Origin: Castor canadensis | Taxonomy: Eukaryota; Chordata; Mammalia; Rodentia; Castoridae | Length of the DNA stretch: 64,000 nucleotides | NCBI RefSeq assembly: GCF_047511655.1 | Contig: NC_133392.1 | Span: 162,616,542-162,680,541 of the forward strand | Direction: 5' to 3' | Shown: positions 28,309 to 39,976 of the stretch, one piece after another | How the letters are laid out: each line of letters opens with the position of its first letter | How positions within the stretch are numbered: position 1 is the first letter of the stretch | Made by a program: the position numbers and the translations under genes | Notes under the pieces: model-generated | What the model was told of the DNA's origin: nothing | The model's database searches: none | Seen by the model: the letters and a program-made list of their open reading frames with translations, nothing else

Positions 28309-29480
28309 ATTAGAAAGCACACCTGCCCTCCCTAATTCTTCAACTAGTCTTTCTTCCTCAGATCTTTATGAAGAATTGATCTTCCTAGACTGGTTCCAGT
28401 TCCTCCAGCTTGGCAGAGTCTGCTCATGCCAGTGTCTGTCCCCCCACAAGTAAAGTTTTGCCACTCCTATGGGAGGCAGCCAGTCAGATCTGGCATGGGT
28501 ATCCATCAAGGTGGCCACTGTTTTTTGCATACTTGCAGCCTCTGTAGCTCCTGTGGCTGAGGATGCCCAGCCTGTACTCATGTTGCACTGCCAACATGGT
28601 GGGCCTCCCCTGCCCCAGCTGGGCCCCTCCCTTTTGACCTGGGGCCCGTTGGGGTATATACAGGTTTGGGTTTTCTCACTTCACTTCCCTGAAGAGTGGT
28701 TGATTCCTTGGATGGGGGGAGGAGAGTGCTTTGACTCCTCCGCCTACAAGACCCTGATGAGTTTCCACATTCCCTTTCTCCTATTGGTCCTTAACTCTGG
28801 GGAGGTACCCTTTTCTGTACCCCAGCTCCTCAGCTGCTGCCCAGGCACTTTTTGCCATTGCCTTTCATCTTCACCTGGCCAGGGTCCAGGGAGATGAGAA
28901 TCCATCAAACAGCAGGTGACGATGTTGAGGACTGGGACACCCGGGCACAAGGGTTGGAGTCTAGAGGGGCATTATATGTTACTATTCGTGGCCAGCCAGC
29001 TGGGAGATGCTGTGACACAGCAGTGATTGGTGCGCTCCCAAAGCGGATCCTCGGGGAGGCAAGGTACAGCCTCCCCTGTGACTTCATCACAGAGCTAGGC
29101 CTGTCCGTTGCAGTTGGCGTTTCTGTACTCAATGGCTTCCATTTCCTGCCAAGACTTCCCTCATGCAAGGCAAGAGTTTGAGCAGACCCACTGCACACTC
29201 CAAGTCCCTCTCCCACTAGACGCCCCTGCAGGCCCACTTTGGGGATCCGGCCCGTCCAAGCTAACAGGCCTTTCTAGATCGAAGGATTGGCGAAGACCAA
29301 TCCTCCATAGAGACTGCTTTTGGTTTTTGGTCAAAAATGAAGGGTGTGAGTTTGAGGTTTCCTTTCCCCGTGGACACCATCGGAGCTCCTTTGCTTTAGA
29401 AAAGTCCCACGTGAGATGCGAGGCCTTCCTAGTCAGAGTCGGAGGAGAGGAGGCTGTCAGGGCCGCGGGTGCAGTCAGTT
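28309..29480. other. Spacer upstream of AURKAIP1
   Basis: Non-repetitive. The longest open frames have no family resemblance, no splice support and no conserved motif. Confidence 0.4.
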
Positions 29481-30400
29481 CAGGGAGAAACGGGATCCCT
29501 ACTGCCGCGCGCCCCAGCTCGGTTCCCCGCACACACCGCACGACAAAATACGGACTACTGCAGATGTTCGAGCGACGAAAGCTCGGACAGAGTCGCCACC
29601 ACTTTTCTGCCATCCCCACCTTGCTCAGGGATGAGCCCCCACTCCGAGAGCGGAGCGTGTGGAAAGCCCGGCCTGGAAGTCCGCCTCTGGGTTCCGAAAC
29701 CTTCGCCTCTAGCCGGAACGGGAGCGGCCCCAGCCACTTCCGTCGCTGATGTACGTCACTTCCGTGGTCGTATACACACCACGGGCTTCCCCGGAACTTG
29801 AATGGCCCGGAAATGGTGCACTTTCACGCATGCGCAGAGAGTGCACGCAGAGAGTCTCTGGTCTGACCCGGAACTGATGTGCTGCGATAGGACTGGGGCG
29901 GAGAGGGCCGCCCCTTGAACAGGAAAGCGTCGTTCTTTGAGCCCCGCGTGCGGGGCGGGAGGTGGGTGGGGGTGTGGCTGCTCGGACACCGAGTCGCCCT
30001 GAGAGTGGGCACCAGAGGGCGCTGGGCACAGAACACAGGGGCCCGATTTGGGGACGGACCGGAAGTGTCTGAGCGCGGCGGCAAAATGGTGAGTTCCAGC
30101 CACCTGGGTCGGGGGGTTTGCGGGGCGGGACCCTGCAGCAGGTGAGGTTGGTCTGGTTAGACCGGGCCCGGAGCGGGGGAGAGGAAGAGCGGCGAGGTCA
30201 GCTGTTCGATGTGTTCGGGCGTCGACACCGCCCCGCGCTGTGAGCTTTGGTGATAGGAAAAACTGGGAGAGTGAGTGGCCCGCCGGAGTCGCCCGGCTGG
30301 GGAGCGGTGAAGGCGGGATTGGGTTTGTTCGAGGGGCGAGTGGCGTTTGAGGTCCCGTGCACATTGCGGGTCAGGGAGACCCAGGGCGGTGCGGGGGGTG
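29480..30400 (+). promoter_or_regulatory. AURKAIP1 CpG-island promoter with repeated ETS cores
   Basis: A CpG island with about six CCGGAA/TTCCGG-type cores: CACTTCCG at 29735-29742 and 29757-29764, then others near 29789, 29806, 29866 and 30058. An NRF1-like ACGCATGCGCA lies at about 29826. A non-coding first exon ends at 30088 (AAAATG|GTGAGT). Confidence 0.75.
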
Positions 30401-30468
30401 AGACCCGGTCCTGGCCAGTCCAGGACGGCCGCGTGACTTCAGCCAGGCACCTGTGTTCCAGCTTGCCT
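30086..30468 (+). other. Intron-spanning three-codon uORF in AURKAIP1 5' UTR
   Basis: Exon 1 ends in ATG (30086-30088) at the donor. The next exon starts at 30462 with CTTGCCTGA after a 'ctgtgttccag' acceptor. Spliced mRNA would therefore read ATG CTT GCC TGA. The ATG has A at -3, a favourable context. It is predicted from splice sites only. Confidence 0.55.
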
Positions 30469-30496
30469 GAGGCCCTCGGGCCCCACCGCCCACACC

Positions 30497-31415
30497 ATGT
30501 TCCTGGCGCGCTTGACTTCTCAGCTGGGCAGAGCTGTTCCCTGGGCAGGTAAGAGACCCCTTGGCAACGGGGTCCACCCCCGGTTAGGAACGTGGGACAC
30601 AGTCAGCAGTGGAGGCAGGGGCTGGCCACAGAGTTCCCCTGCAAACCTCCAAGTATCGCGAAGGTGTTCAGGCCAGGAATAAGGTTCATGCGGGCCTTCC
30701 TGTCCGTGGTGTGCCTGCTGCCTAGGCCTGGGAGGGGGTCCTGCTCCCGTCTAGAGTGGTGACTGCGTGTTTTGTTTCCTGCAGGCTGCAGTCGGCCCTG
30801 GCCTGTCTCAGGGATGCTGGGCAGTCATGCTTGCCGGCCCCCGTACACCTTGCAGCCAGCAGGCTCAAGTAGGGCTGCCTCACTCCCTGGCAAGGGGGCC
30901 CAGCTGGAGCCTGAAGACTTGCTGATTCCCAGGAAGATGGCCATCAGCCCCCTGGAAAGCTGGCTAACCGCCCGCTACCTATTTCCCAGATTGGATGCTG
31001 GGACCCCAGTGACTGTGGCTCCAGCCCAATTCTATGAGTGTCCACCTAGCCGTATGGAAGAGGGAGCCAAGCAGGGAGGTGAGGGGGTTTGGGATGCACC
31101 TGCGATACAGTGCAAAAACGTGCTGAAGATCCGCCGGCGGAAGATGAACCACCACAAATACCGCAAGCTGGTCAAGAGGACCCGATTCCTGCGGCGAAAG
31201 GTTCGGGAAGGACGTTTGAAACAGAAGCAGGTGAGCACAGGTAGCTCCTTGGACCTGGGTGGGGCAGAGTGGTTTTGCCAAAAATCAGTTGGTGTTCACT
31301 TTTTCCCTCACAGATCAAGTTTGAGAGAGACCTGAAGCGCATCTGGCTGAAGGCGGGCCTGAAGGAAGCCCCAGAGGGCTGGCAGACCCCCAAGATCTAT
31401 GGAAAGAACAAATGA
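30497..31415 (+). CDS. AURKAIP1: Aurora kinase A-interacting protein 1 / mitoribosomal protein mS38
   Basis: Three coding exons: 30497-30548, 30785-31230 and 31314-31415 (TGA). They give 199 aa, the human length, with clean GT/AG junctions. The N-terminus ([16 protein letters not shown]) is basic and amphipathic, as expected for mitochondrial import. The hallmark is the C-terminal third: [19 protein letters not shown], a run of Arg/Lys, and [15 protein letters not shown]. By family knowledge, this is the small-subunit mitoribosome protein mS38, also reported to bind Aurora A and promote its degradation. The middle (about residues 40-125) is less conserved. A non-coding exon (ending 30088) and the 5' part of the second exon (from 30462) form the 5' UTR. 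It sits between CCNL2 and MXRA8, as in human. Confidence 0.97.
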
Positions 31416-31461
31416 GTCTGGGGTCCCATCTCCCCACCTGTTGCTGCTGGTGACCCATTGT

Positions 31462-31467
31462 AATAAA
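31462..31467 (+). terminator. AURKAIP1 poly(A) signal
   Basis: AATAAA lies 47 bases after the stop and is followed by a G/T-rich stretch, so the 3' UTR is very short. Confidence 0.85.
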
Positions 31468-31479
31468 CGTTGGGGAGGG

Positions 31480-33370
31480 ACTCAGCTCTCCTGGGCTGGC
31501 CTGGAGCCTCTTCTGCCTGGTGTGAGCTCTCTTGACATAGAGGCCAGCCTTTATTGTAGGAGCCCAGGGCCCTAGGGTGGTTCATTGGCCTCCCCTGCCC
31601 CAACTGACCCTCGCCCTTCATTCTGACTCCTGGTCTGTGGGAACAGCAGCCTTGCTGAATGCGTACATATGTGCTGTGGGGTTGTTGTGAACAGCCCAGG
31701 AAGATGGGCTTTAATGGGTACACAGATGTCAAAGTTCTAAGGGGTAGCACTGGGACTGGCAAGTACCCAGGTTGAGGAGAGTAGTAAGTTATAGTTTCTG
31801 AGTGAGAGGGTCAGTGAGGGCTCACTAGGGAGGCAGAAAAGGCCCTGATTTCCTTAGAGATAGTACATAGGACCCTGCAGGTTCCAAGCTTTCTGAGCTG
31901 CCCTGGTTAGCTGGGATGGTCATGTCAAGCCACAGCGGTAGGGCACTGGTTTTCCTGCCATCCTTCCCATGGTACCTCAGCCCATTTGGAGACCTTGGCC
32001 TCCTGTTGGCTTCCCAGACTTTGCCACATCCTAAGGTCCTCTGTTGGGGTGGGGGCTAATCATAAAGGGTGGCCTAGAGAGTATACTTTGGAAGGTTCAG
32101 GGCTGGGACTAGCTGAGGAAATGGTTGTGTTCACTGAGGTGGAAAAACCTGGAGCCTTAGCTTGATGAGGAAGCCCCCATTAGTCCAGGTTTCCCTGTGA
32201 AGAGGAACACATGACTCCAGTTAGTTGGAGGCTCAGGAAGGACCCTGGACTTAGCCACTGTGTGAGAGAACTGAGCTGCAAACAAGAGGGCCTGGGTAGG
32301 GGCCCAGGAATGCCAGATGACTCTTCTCATCCACCTTGTTCCTTGACCCCTGACGTCTCAATTTACACAATAGGAATTTGGTCACATCTTTCCTGGGCTG
32401 TAGGCTATAACCTCTTTTGTGTCCCCACTCCAGGTTAGGGCTGGGCCCCTCTCAACAGGACTGTAAGGGCTTTTTTTTTTTTTTGCAGAAATATGTCTGG
32501 GACCAGGGCTTTAATTCCTACACATTGAGCTGACTTGAAGTGGAGGGACTTGTACTCTGTTCCCAGAAGTTTGTAAGGTAGAACAGATATTCTTTTGATA
32601 ACTCCATATTGTTCTAGGAGGCAGGAAGATCCCTGTCTTGAATGTGCCAACCAGTGAGACATAATAGGTTTTTAAACAGTAGTGTCCCAGGTGGCTGTAT
32701 GCCCTGGACTGTGAGCAGGGTGAGGCTTAAGCTGACTGATATGGGGAGGCATGGAGGGATCCTTGGGTATAGCTGTGCCTGTATTTGTGGCCACAAGGGG
32801 GCAGCAGCTGGACTCCTGGCAGTCCATGGGCCCTGTTAATGAGGAACAGAATAGCTGGCAGGAAGCTCCCTGCAGGCCCCCAGCTGTGGCACCCTTCCTG
32901 GGACTGGGTTTCCCCTCTGACAGTAGGACAGGGGTCCTAGGGCCAGGGCCTCAGCAGTGGAGCCTCCCCTTAGTCCAAGTGTCCTCTCAGAGCCAAGCAT
33001 AAGAGGGGAACCTCCCCTCCTAGCAGCCCCCGCCTGCTTCTGATGCCCTTGGCCGGCACCCACGGCTGCTGAGCAGCTGCTCCTGGTATTTCCTTCCAGT
33101 CTGGCCACAGGAGCTGTCCTGTGGCTTGCCCCACGCTTCTTTGTGGGGGAGGAGAAAGGGGGTGCTGAGTTGAACTCTGAAGCCTGAGCCTCCAGAGTTT
33201 AACAAGGTGGCCTGTGAGGCCAGAAGACCCAGACAGCTCACCCACCTTTGCCCAACATGGTGCCAGCTGGAGAGATGCCCAGGAGGCCATCTATGGGCTC
33301 TGGGCCACTCCACCTCATGGTTTTTTTCTCTCTTTGACAATGCTGGATTTTTGTTTTTGGTGGGACTTTG
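31480..33370. other. Intergenic sequence, no gene recognised
   Basis: Mostly unique sequence downstream of AURKAIP1, with one short poly-T (32470-32483). I see no coding exon, CpG island or identifiable repeat. Confidence 0.4.
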
Positions 33371-33379
33371 TTTTGGTTT

Positions 33380-33592
33380 GGTTTTTGGTGGTACTGGGGT
33401 TTGAACACAGGGCTTCATTCTTGCTAGGCAGGTGCTCTACCACTTGAGCCACTCCACCAGCCCTTTTTTGTATTTAGTATTTTCAAGATAGGGTCTCACA
33501 AAATATTTGCCCAGGTTCACTTTGAACCGTGATCTTTATCTCTGCCTCCTGAGTACCTAGGATTATAGGTGTGAGCTACTGGCGCCTGGCTC
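33380..33592 (-). mobile_element. SINE, B1-like + ID-like dimer
   Basis: Reverse-oriented: 'ggtggtactggggtttgaac', 'gcttcattcttgctaggcag', 'gagctactggcgcctggctc'. Confidence 0.85.
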
Positions 33593-33991
33593 CAAAATGG
33601 TTAACTGGGCCCTGAACCACATCTGGAAGTATTTTTTTGGTTGCCACATAGAGGGTAGTGACCAGGGATCCTACTGAATCCCTAAAAGGCAGACCCCACA
33701 GAGAACCAGTACCCAGGTGAGATGTCTATGTAATATGTCACCCGTCCTCCTGGGTTATGCCTGAGCCTGTATCCTCAAGTAAGGTCTTGTCCTGCTTGTG
33801 GTTTGGAAACCATTGTGACCAGTGAGGACTTCAACAGACAATCTGGGCTTTATTTTTATCTCTGCAGCTCCTTCCAGGCCGCAAGAGGCCGTCCTCCACC
33901 CTGCCTCTTAGTCTTGTGGCATGTGTAGTCCTCCCTGCTGCTGGGCAGAGGCTGGGTGGAGACTAGCTGGGCTGTCTGTGTGATGTGGTCT

Positions 33992-34078
33992 GCTCTTTTT
34001 TTTTTTTTTTTTTGGTGGCACAGGGCCTCAACCCCACCTCATGCTTGCATGGCTAATGCAGTGGGTATTGCCAAGCCT
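33992..34078 (-). mobile_element. ID-like SINE fragment
   Basis: Poly-T followed by 'ggtggcacagggcctcaacc' and 'catgcttgcatggct': a damaged ID-like unit. Confidence 0.55.
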
Positions 34079-35165
34079 GGGATCTGAATCTTGATGCACC
34101 AGGTGTGAGTTCCTGTGTCTGAGAAGGAGACTTGAATTACTGGTGCTCAGAGGCCTCCGTGCAGAACACAACAGTTGTGTGAAGCAAGACCCTGAGCCTC
34201 CAACAAGCCTTCCTCCGTGCTGTCTGGGGAGTGTGCAATTGTTAAGGACAATCGGTCCTCTGTTTAGCAGAGCAGGAGAGAAGGAAGCTGGCTCCTTTAG
34301 GCTGGGGCATGGCCTACTGGGTTCCCCTGGAGAGGATGCTGAAACCAGGTTTGATGGAGGTAGGCAAACATCCCTATAACTAGGGTCAAGGCCTCTACCT
34401 GAGTTTTGGTACCCCCACCCCCTTCTAGTGGCAGAACTAAGCAGTTGCCAGTGTGGAGAGCCTTGGCTGAGTGCCCTTAGAGTGGGAGTAGACCAGTGAC
34501 AACCTTTGTGATACCATTCTCCAGCCCTGGCCAGGCGCCTGCAGATTCTGTTTGATGCTGAACTGCCAGCCCACTCGTGATAAAAAAAACAGGCCAGGAA
34601 ACTTCGAGGCTCTGGGAATGGGGAGGGTTCCCACTTCCCAGTGTGGCCACATCAGTTATATTTGTTCCTCCCTGCCATCAGGGTTGTCCAGGACACCCTC
34701 TCCCTGAGTGCTAGACTGACTTTCCTCTCTCTTGGTTTGTGCCTTTCTCAGGGCACAAGGAATAGCAGCTTAGTGAGAAAGTGCATGGAAGATGAGCATA
34801 GGGTAAGAATTAGGATTTAGAAGAACTAATTGACATACTGATGGGATTCCTCACCTAAAGGCGGGGTGCTAAATTCCACACAGGAGTTGTTTTCACAGCC
34901 AAGCTATGATTAGCCTAGTTGGTAGGTGAGGACCCTCCAGTACCCAGATTGACTTGCTGAGATTGTTTGACTTTATGGAAGCTATGTCTCTACATGGCTA
35001 CGTAGTTAAATAGTTAACAGACTTAAAAGTCGATTCTGGGAGAGAGAATTGCAGCCCTTTTCAGTGATTATTTTGGTATTGTTGCCATATTTTTAAATTA
35101 GAGGCTTCCAGGTTTTTTGCTAAGACTCAGAATAAGAAATTATATTGTTTTTTATATTGCTAGCT
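34079..35165. other. Intergenic sequence, no gene recognised
   Basis: Unique-looking, with AT content rising towards 35160. Nothing identified. Confidence 0.35.
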
Positions 35166-35256
35166 GCTTTTGTTTCCCTGATACTGGGGTTTGAACTTGG
35201 GGCTTTATGCTTGCTAGGCAAGCGCTCCACCACTTGAGCCACACATCCAGCCCTGC
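35166..35256 (-). mobile_element. ID-like SINE
   Basis: 'gatactggggtttgaacttg', 'gcttgctaggcaagcgctcc', 'cacttgagccacacatccag'. Confidence 0.8.
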
Positions 35257-35439
35257 TATCTGGTATATACACAGAACTGAAAACAAAATCTTAACAAAAC
35301 TACCTATCCTGAGCACAGTAAACTCATTTTATATTTCATTTAAAAGTGCTCAACCAGCTTTCTTTACTCACGGGGACCTGGTGTGCACTGGGTGCAAACA
35401 GCAGCTTCCTCAGTAGCTTACGCAGCCTGTTGCTTGTGT

Positions 35440-35872
35440 GGGTTGCCCTAAGGGACCTTGGAGACAGGTTTCCAGTGTGTTCATGTCTCTGATCTCACAC
35501 TGTCCCCAATCTAGACTCCAGATAAGTGTGCATTGTGACTTGGGGAAGCCCCAGGCCTCAGAGGTCAGGGTTCACATTGGCCAGGTAATTATGTCCATGC
35601 ATACCTCGCTGCAGAATAAGGAACGTGATTGAGGCCCTGCACAGTGCCAAATTCAAGTTCCCTGCCAGAACATCCACCTCTCAATGAAGTAGGTCTTTAC
35701 CAAGTTTGATGCAGGTGAATTTGAAGACATGATTGCCGAAAAGCAGCTCATCTTTGATGGCTGTGTGTTCAAATATATCCCCTGGACATGTGGTGAGCCC
35801 TGTACTCATGAGGGCCTCCCACTGTACTGTCCTTCTTAATAACTTTAATCACACTCAACAATAAATAATCCA
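35440..35872 (+). pseudogene. RPL10 processed pseudogene, 5'-truncated
   Basis: Intronless sequence matching the second half of ribosomal protein uL16 (RPL10) mRNA. Recognisable stretches are 'ggggaagccccaggcctcag' (GKPQ region), 'cacattggccaggtaattat' (HIGQVIM), 'attgaggccctgca', 'gaatttgaagacatgattgc' (EFEDM) and 'catgagggcctccca' at the normal stop. A 3' UTR with AATAAA near 35860 follows. The reading frame is broken by several stops and shifts, and the first part of the coding sequence is missing or unrecognisable. It is a LINE-mediated retrocopy and not a functional gene. Confidence 0.88.
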
Positions 35873-36235
35873 GTCCACCTAAATGTGTGTGTGTGTGTAC
35901 AGAGTGCTATTCATGATCCACTAAATTTGAGTGGACATGGACATAAGTTAGTACAGTTTGAAAAACACTGCGCTAAATTCAGTGCTCATTGCTATACTTT
36001 GTTTCTTTGTAAATGTTTTCTGTTGGTTTCCTGCTTTTCTCTGCCCATGCCTCACACATACCTTCTTTCTCCCATTCTCAACAGTGGTACCAAGCTGGGA
36101 TCCACAGATGGTCCCCTTTCTAATGACTATGTGAATGCTGTTGGCATCTGAACTATGAAGCACTGTGATTACTTTCTCTTCCCTGTGTGAGTTTTTGTTT
36201 CCCCTGAATAAGAAGTTTTTAGTTTTTTGTTTTGT

Positions 36236-36836
36236 TTGTTTGTTTGTTTCAGTACTGGAGCTTGAACTCAGGCCCTACACCTTGAGCCATTATACCAGCC
36301 CTTTTTTGTGAAGGGTTTTTTCAAGATGGGGTCTAGCCCCAGCACATGACTAGAGTAAGGCTTTTTTGTTTGTTTTTTGAGGCAGGGTCTGACTATGTAG
36401 GGTCTTGTGAACTATTTGCCAGAGCTGTCTTTTAACCACCACCAGCGCCCGGCTCCGAGAGCCTGACTTTTTTTTTGAGAGAGAGCCTGTCCTAAAAAAA
36501 GGAAAGGAAGGCCAGGTGCAGTGACTCACACTTGTAGGCAGGCACACTACCACTTGAGCCACTCCACGAGCCTCTCACCTATAATCCAAGCTACTCAGCA
36601 AGCAGAGATCAGGAGGATCATGGTTTGAGGTAAGCCCAGGCAAATACTTCCAAGACCCCATTCCAAAATAACCAGAGCAAAAGAAAATGAAGTGGAGTGC
36701 CTCTAGGAGTAGAGCACCTGCTTTGCAAGCACAAACCCTGAGTTCAAACCCCAGTCCCACCAAAAAAGACAGGCTCTCACTATGTAGCCCAGGCTGACCC
36801 CAAACTCTCAATCCTCCTGCCTCAGTCTCCCAACCA
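36236..36836. mobile_element. SINE cluster, mixed orientation
   Basis: A reverse dimer at about 36236-36460, a forward dimer of the 'caaaataaccagagcaaaa' subfamily at about 36510-36765 with a reverse ID-like scrap (36535-36573) inside it, and a reverse B1-like unit at 36766-36836. Confidence 0.65.
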
Positions 36837-37043
36837 GCCCTAGTCTGTTTAAAGAGTCAGATAAGTCTTTTTTCTCCATTAAATATTTAAGGTTGTGTAA
36901 GTGTAAATACATTTAACTATTTTAGAACAACTGGCATCTTTTTATAAAGGATTGTTCTTGTAGGGCTTACGTAGTGTTGAGTAGTTTGCATTTTGAGATG
37001 CCATGCAGATTCCTATGCTCATATTCTAGTAAACGGGACAGTG

Positions 37044-37272
37044 GTAGCTGGGTGCTGGTGGCTCACATCTGAAATCCTGACTACTTGGAAGGCTAAGATT
37101 GGGAAGATCACTGTTTGAGGCCAGCCAGGGCAAATAGTTTGCAAGACCCCATCTCTAAGATAACCAGAGCAAAATGAACTGGAGGAATGGCTCAATTGGT
37201 AGAGTGCCTGCTTTGTAAGCATGAAGCCCTGAGTTCAAGCCCCAGTCTCACTTTAAAAAAAAAAAAAAAAAA
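37044..37272 (+). mobile_element. SINE dimer at an inversion edge
   Basis: A complete forward dimer of the 'ctctaagataaccagagcaa' subfamily with a poly-A of about 18. Retroviral env-like sequence starts directly after it. With the reverse SINEs at 44078-44510 it brackets the inferred inverted segment. Confidence 0.85.
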
Positions 37273-37279
37273 GAACATG

Positions 37280-38598
37280 GCTCCGTCATACATTTTGTTT
37301 GATTTGATTGTTCAGGTCCCCTGTGCACACTTATTATCTGAGTCAGAGTGTCCCCATCAACCGCAGCGCAGTCCCTATGTACAGTTTCTCTGCCTTTTTC
37401 ACTCCTTTTATGAGGAGATGAGTGTATTTTCTATCTCTACCCAGGCCAAAACCTTGTTCCTCTCACTGGCTGAGTCTATAGCCCAGACACTGAATGTCAC
37501 TTCATGCTTTGTTTGTGGGGTGACCAACATGGGAGACCATTGGCCTTGGGAAACAAGGAGCTGGACCCACAGGAACATTTTTAATGAAACTGCTTCCCCA
37601 AAACACAGGAAAGGTGTCTGGCTCCTGAAGACTTCCATCATTGGGAATTACACTGCCCAAGAGACCCAATGATGGGGAGCTCCTAACCATATAGAACCCA
37701 AGCCCCACCCACTGGTCAGCTTCTCTAATTTCAGGAAATCTTGGGACAATCTTACCACAAACATAGATTGGTGGGCATCCTGAGGGCTGTATTGGATCTG
37801 TGGAAAGAAAGCTTATACTGTGCTACCTAGCAGGAGGTTTGGGTCTTGCATGCTAGGCTCAATTAGACCATCCCTTTTCTTGTTTCCCCTCAGACAAGGT
37901 AAAAAGAAAAAAACTGGGAGTCCCCATGTATAAAGAAAGATTAAGTAGACAAAACAGGGTGCCTTACAAATTGGCAATTAAAAAGATGATGAATGGCCTC
38001 CTGAGCAAATCATCCAGTACTATGGGCTTGCTACTTGGGCCAAAGACAGGTCTTGGGGTTATCACACCCCTGTATATACGCTCAACTACATTGTTAGCCT
38101 GCAGGCTGTTGTTGAAATTATAACTAATGAAATGGCCAAAGCTTTCAATTTGCTTGCAAAACAACCACACATGTAATGATGCTATGATGATACAAACCTC
38201 TAAATCAAGATGTTTGACCCTAGTCAGGTCCAAACATCAAAGAGGGGAATGATGTAGCAGGGAGGAGGGTCAGAAAAGAGACAGGCTGTGTTCTGATAAT
38301 GAGGCAGGGGGAAGGGATGGCAAAGCAGAGAGACAAAACTTAAAGAATTAAAACATGAAGAAGTTCGCATAGCACTGGGGAAATGAAATACCCAATGAAG
38401 TCTCATGCAGCCACAAGTGGGTTGAACTTTGCTTTTTGCTTCTGTAACATGCTTGCAAGGGTATATAAGGTGAGGCCTCTTTGTTCTTGGGGCTCAGCCT
38501 TTGGACACAAGTCCACTGGGTCTGTGCTGGCACAATAAAACATTGGTTCCTTCTAAACTGCCTCAGTGTCCCGTACTCAGCTTGAGATTCCTGCAACA
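37280..38598 (+). mobile_element. ERV1 provirus, 3' half (env remnant + 3' LTR)
   Basis: A gammaretrovirus-like fossil. An env part (about 37280-38240) is recognised by ESIAQTLNVTSCFVCG and the following NMGDHWPWE. A polypurine tract (AAAGAGGGGAATGA) leads into the 3' LTR at 38253-38598, which starts TGTAGCA and ends GCAACA, with TATATAAGG and AATAAA inside. The coding part is broken in many places. The outer edge is followed by GCAC. The 3' LTR differs from the LTR at 47662-48007 by about 19 substitutions in 340 bases (hand alignment). That suggests an insertion on the order of ten million years old at assumed rodent rates. Confidence 0.88.
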
Positions 38599-38790
38599 GC
38601 ACCAGTGGCTCATGTCTGTAATCCTAGCTATTCAGGAGGCAGAGATCAGGAGGGTTGCAGTTCAAAGCCAGTATGGGGAAACAGTTTGCGAGAGTCTCTC
38701 AAAAAACCCATCACAAAACAGGGCTGGTGGAGTGGCTCAAGGTGTAGGCCCTGAGTTCAGACCCCAGTACTGCCAAAAAATAAATAAAAA
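38599..38790 (+). mobile_element. SINE dimer truncated at its 5' edge by the ERV
   Basis: Starts abruptly as 'gcaccagtggctcatgtctg' at the LTR edge. The missing first bases ('gccag' before GCAC) are found at the other LTR's outer edge near 48008. The rest is a standard short-form dimer with an (AAAT)n tail. Confidence 0.85.
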
Positions 38791-38899
38791 TAACAACCAA
38801 AGCAAAATGAACCAAGGTGTGCTCAAGCGATAGAATGCCTGCTTTGCAAGCATAAAGCTCAAAATTCAAACCCCAGTCCCAAAAAAGAAAAAAAAAAAG
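38791..38899 (+). mobile_element. SINE fragment
   Basis: Starts in the 'aacaaccaaagcaaaatgaa' linker and continues with 'gcgatagaatgcctgctttg' and 'caaaccccagtccc', then poly-A. Confidence 0.7.
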
Positions 38900-39895
38900 A
38901 TAAAACAGGTCAGGGGGCTCCCTTGGTTGGACTGACAAGGGGCAGCACCTGCAGGATGACCGGTCTGGGGCCTGAGGACGCCACCTTCTAGGTAGAGTGA
39001 GCAGCAAGCTCTGGGCTCACGCAGAGCAGTGAGAGTAGGTCTGCACAGTTCTGACCAGGGAAGCATTGAGGTGGTTAGTTTATAGCTGTTGGAATTGATG
39101 TGGGCATACAAGGAACACAGCCCCCATCAAGTCCACATGGTAGGTAGAATTCTAAGATGGTCCCAAGACTTGCTGCTGGTGTCCACATCTGTCCAGTCCT
39201 CTCCCCAAGAGTAGGTGGGATAGTCATTTGCTCTATGATTGGGCTCCAACAAAAGTGATAAAGGGCTCTGACCTGGTGACAAAGTCTCCAGCAGAGAAGC
39301 CTGAGAGCTATTATCTTAAAACTGGGAAAAGTAGCTGTCAAGAGCTCAGAGCCCCATTGGGTGGACTGCTGGGCAAGACCAGAGGGTAGCCTTTGGGAGC
39401 TGAGGAGGTTCCAATCACCAGCCAAGAAGAAACTGGCCCTCAGGCCCACAGCTTTGAGGAATCAGATTCTGCAGAGGCCTTAGTGGCCTTAAAGAAGGCC
39501 ACAAGACTTTGGAGCCAGCCTGGATTTAGTCCTGTGAGACCCTGAGCAGAGCTAGACTTCACTCATAGGAATGAGTGTGACTTATCATGCAGTGGTAGGA
39601 GACTGACACAACTCCCCTGGAGCAGCAATAAGGGCCAGACTTAGGAGCAAGGGGTGGACTCATGGAGCAAAAGCCATGTTTCACAAGAAGTGACACACCA
39701 GTTCCCATAGTCCCTGGACTCCCAGGTCAAGACTGGCTGCTGACAGGGGTCTGGTGCGGGCAAACTGCTGAACCACAAGTCCATCTGTGTTCCATTAGGA
39801 ACTCTGTGGGCCCATCATGTCCACGAAGTTGAGACTGGATGGTCCAGCTGCATCAGACCACAGCACTCACCATTTCACCCTCAGACTGGATTTAT
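38900..39895. other. Intergenic, possibly an ancient repeat at 39140-39600
   Basis: 'gtagaattctaagatggtcc', 'gactttggagccagcctgga' and 'tttagtcctgtgagaccctg' resemble an old mammalian interspersed repeat whose family I cannot name with confidence. No coding feature is visible. Confidence 0.3.
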
Positions 39896-39976
39896 TGATT
39901 GATTGCAGTGCTGGGGATCAAACCCAAGCCCTTAAGCAAAGGGAGCACTGTACTACCGAGCTGCATCTCTGCCCCT
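39896..39976 (-). mobile_element. Classical ID-like SINE
   Basis: 'gcagtgctggggatcaaacc', 'gagcactgtactaccgagct', 'gcatctctgcccc': reverse of a more typical rodent ID unit, older than the dimers. Confidence 0.75.

Noticed and set aside
29108-30364. Open frames of 213 (+) and 202 (-) codons upstream of and within the AURKAIP1 island
   Set aside because: No homology, no splice support, and typical of CpG-island composition.
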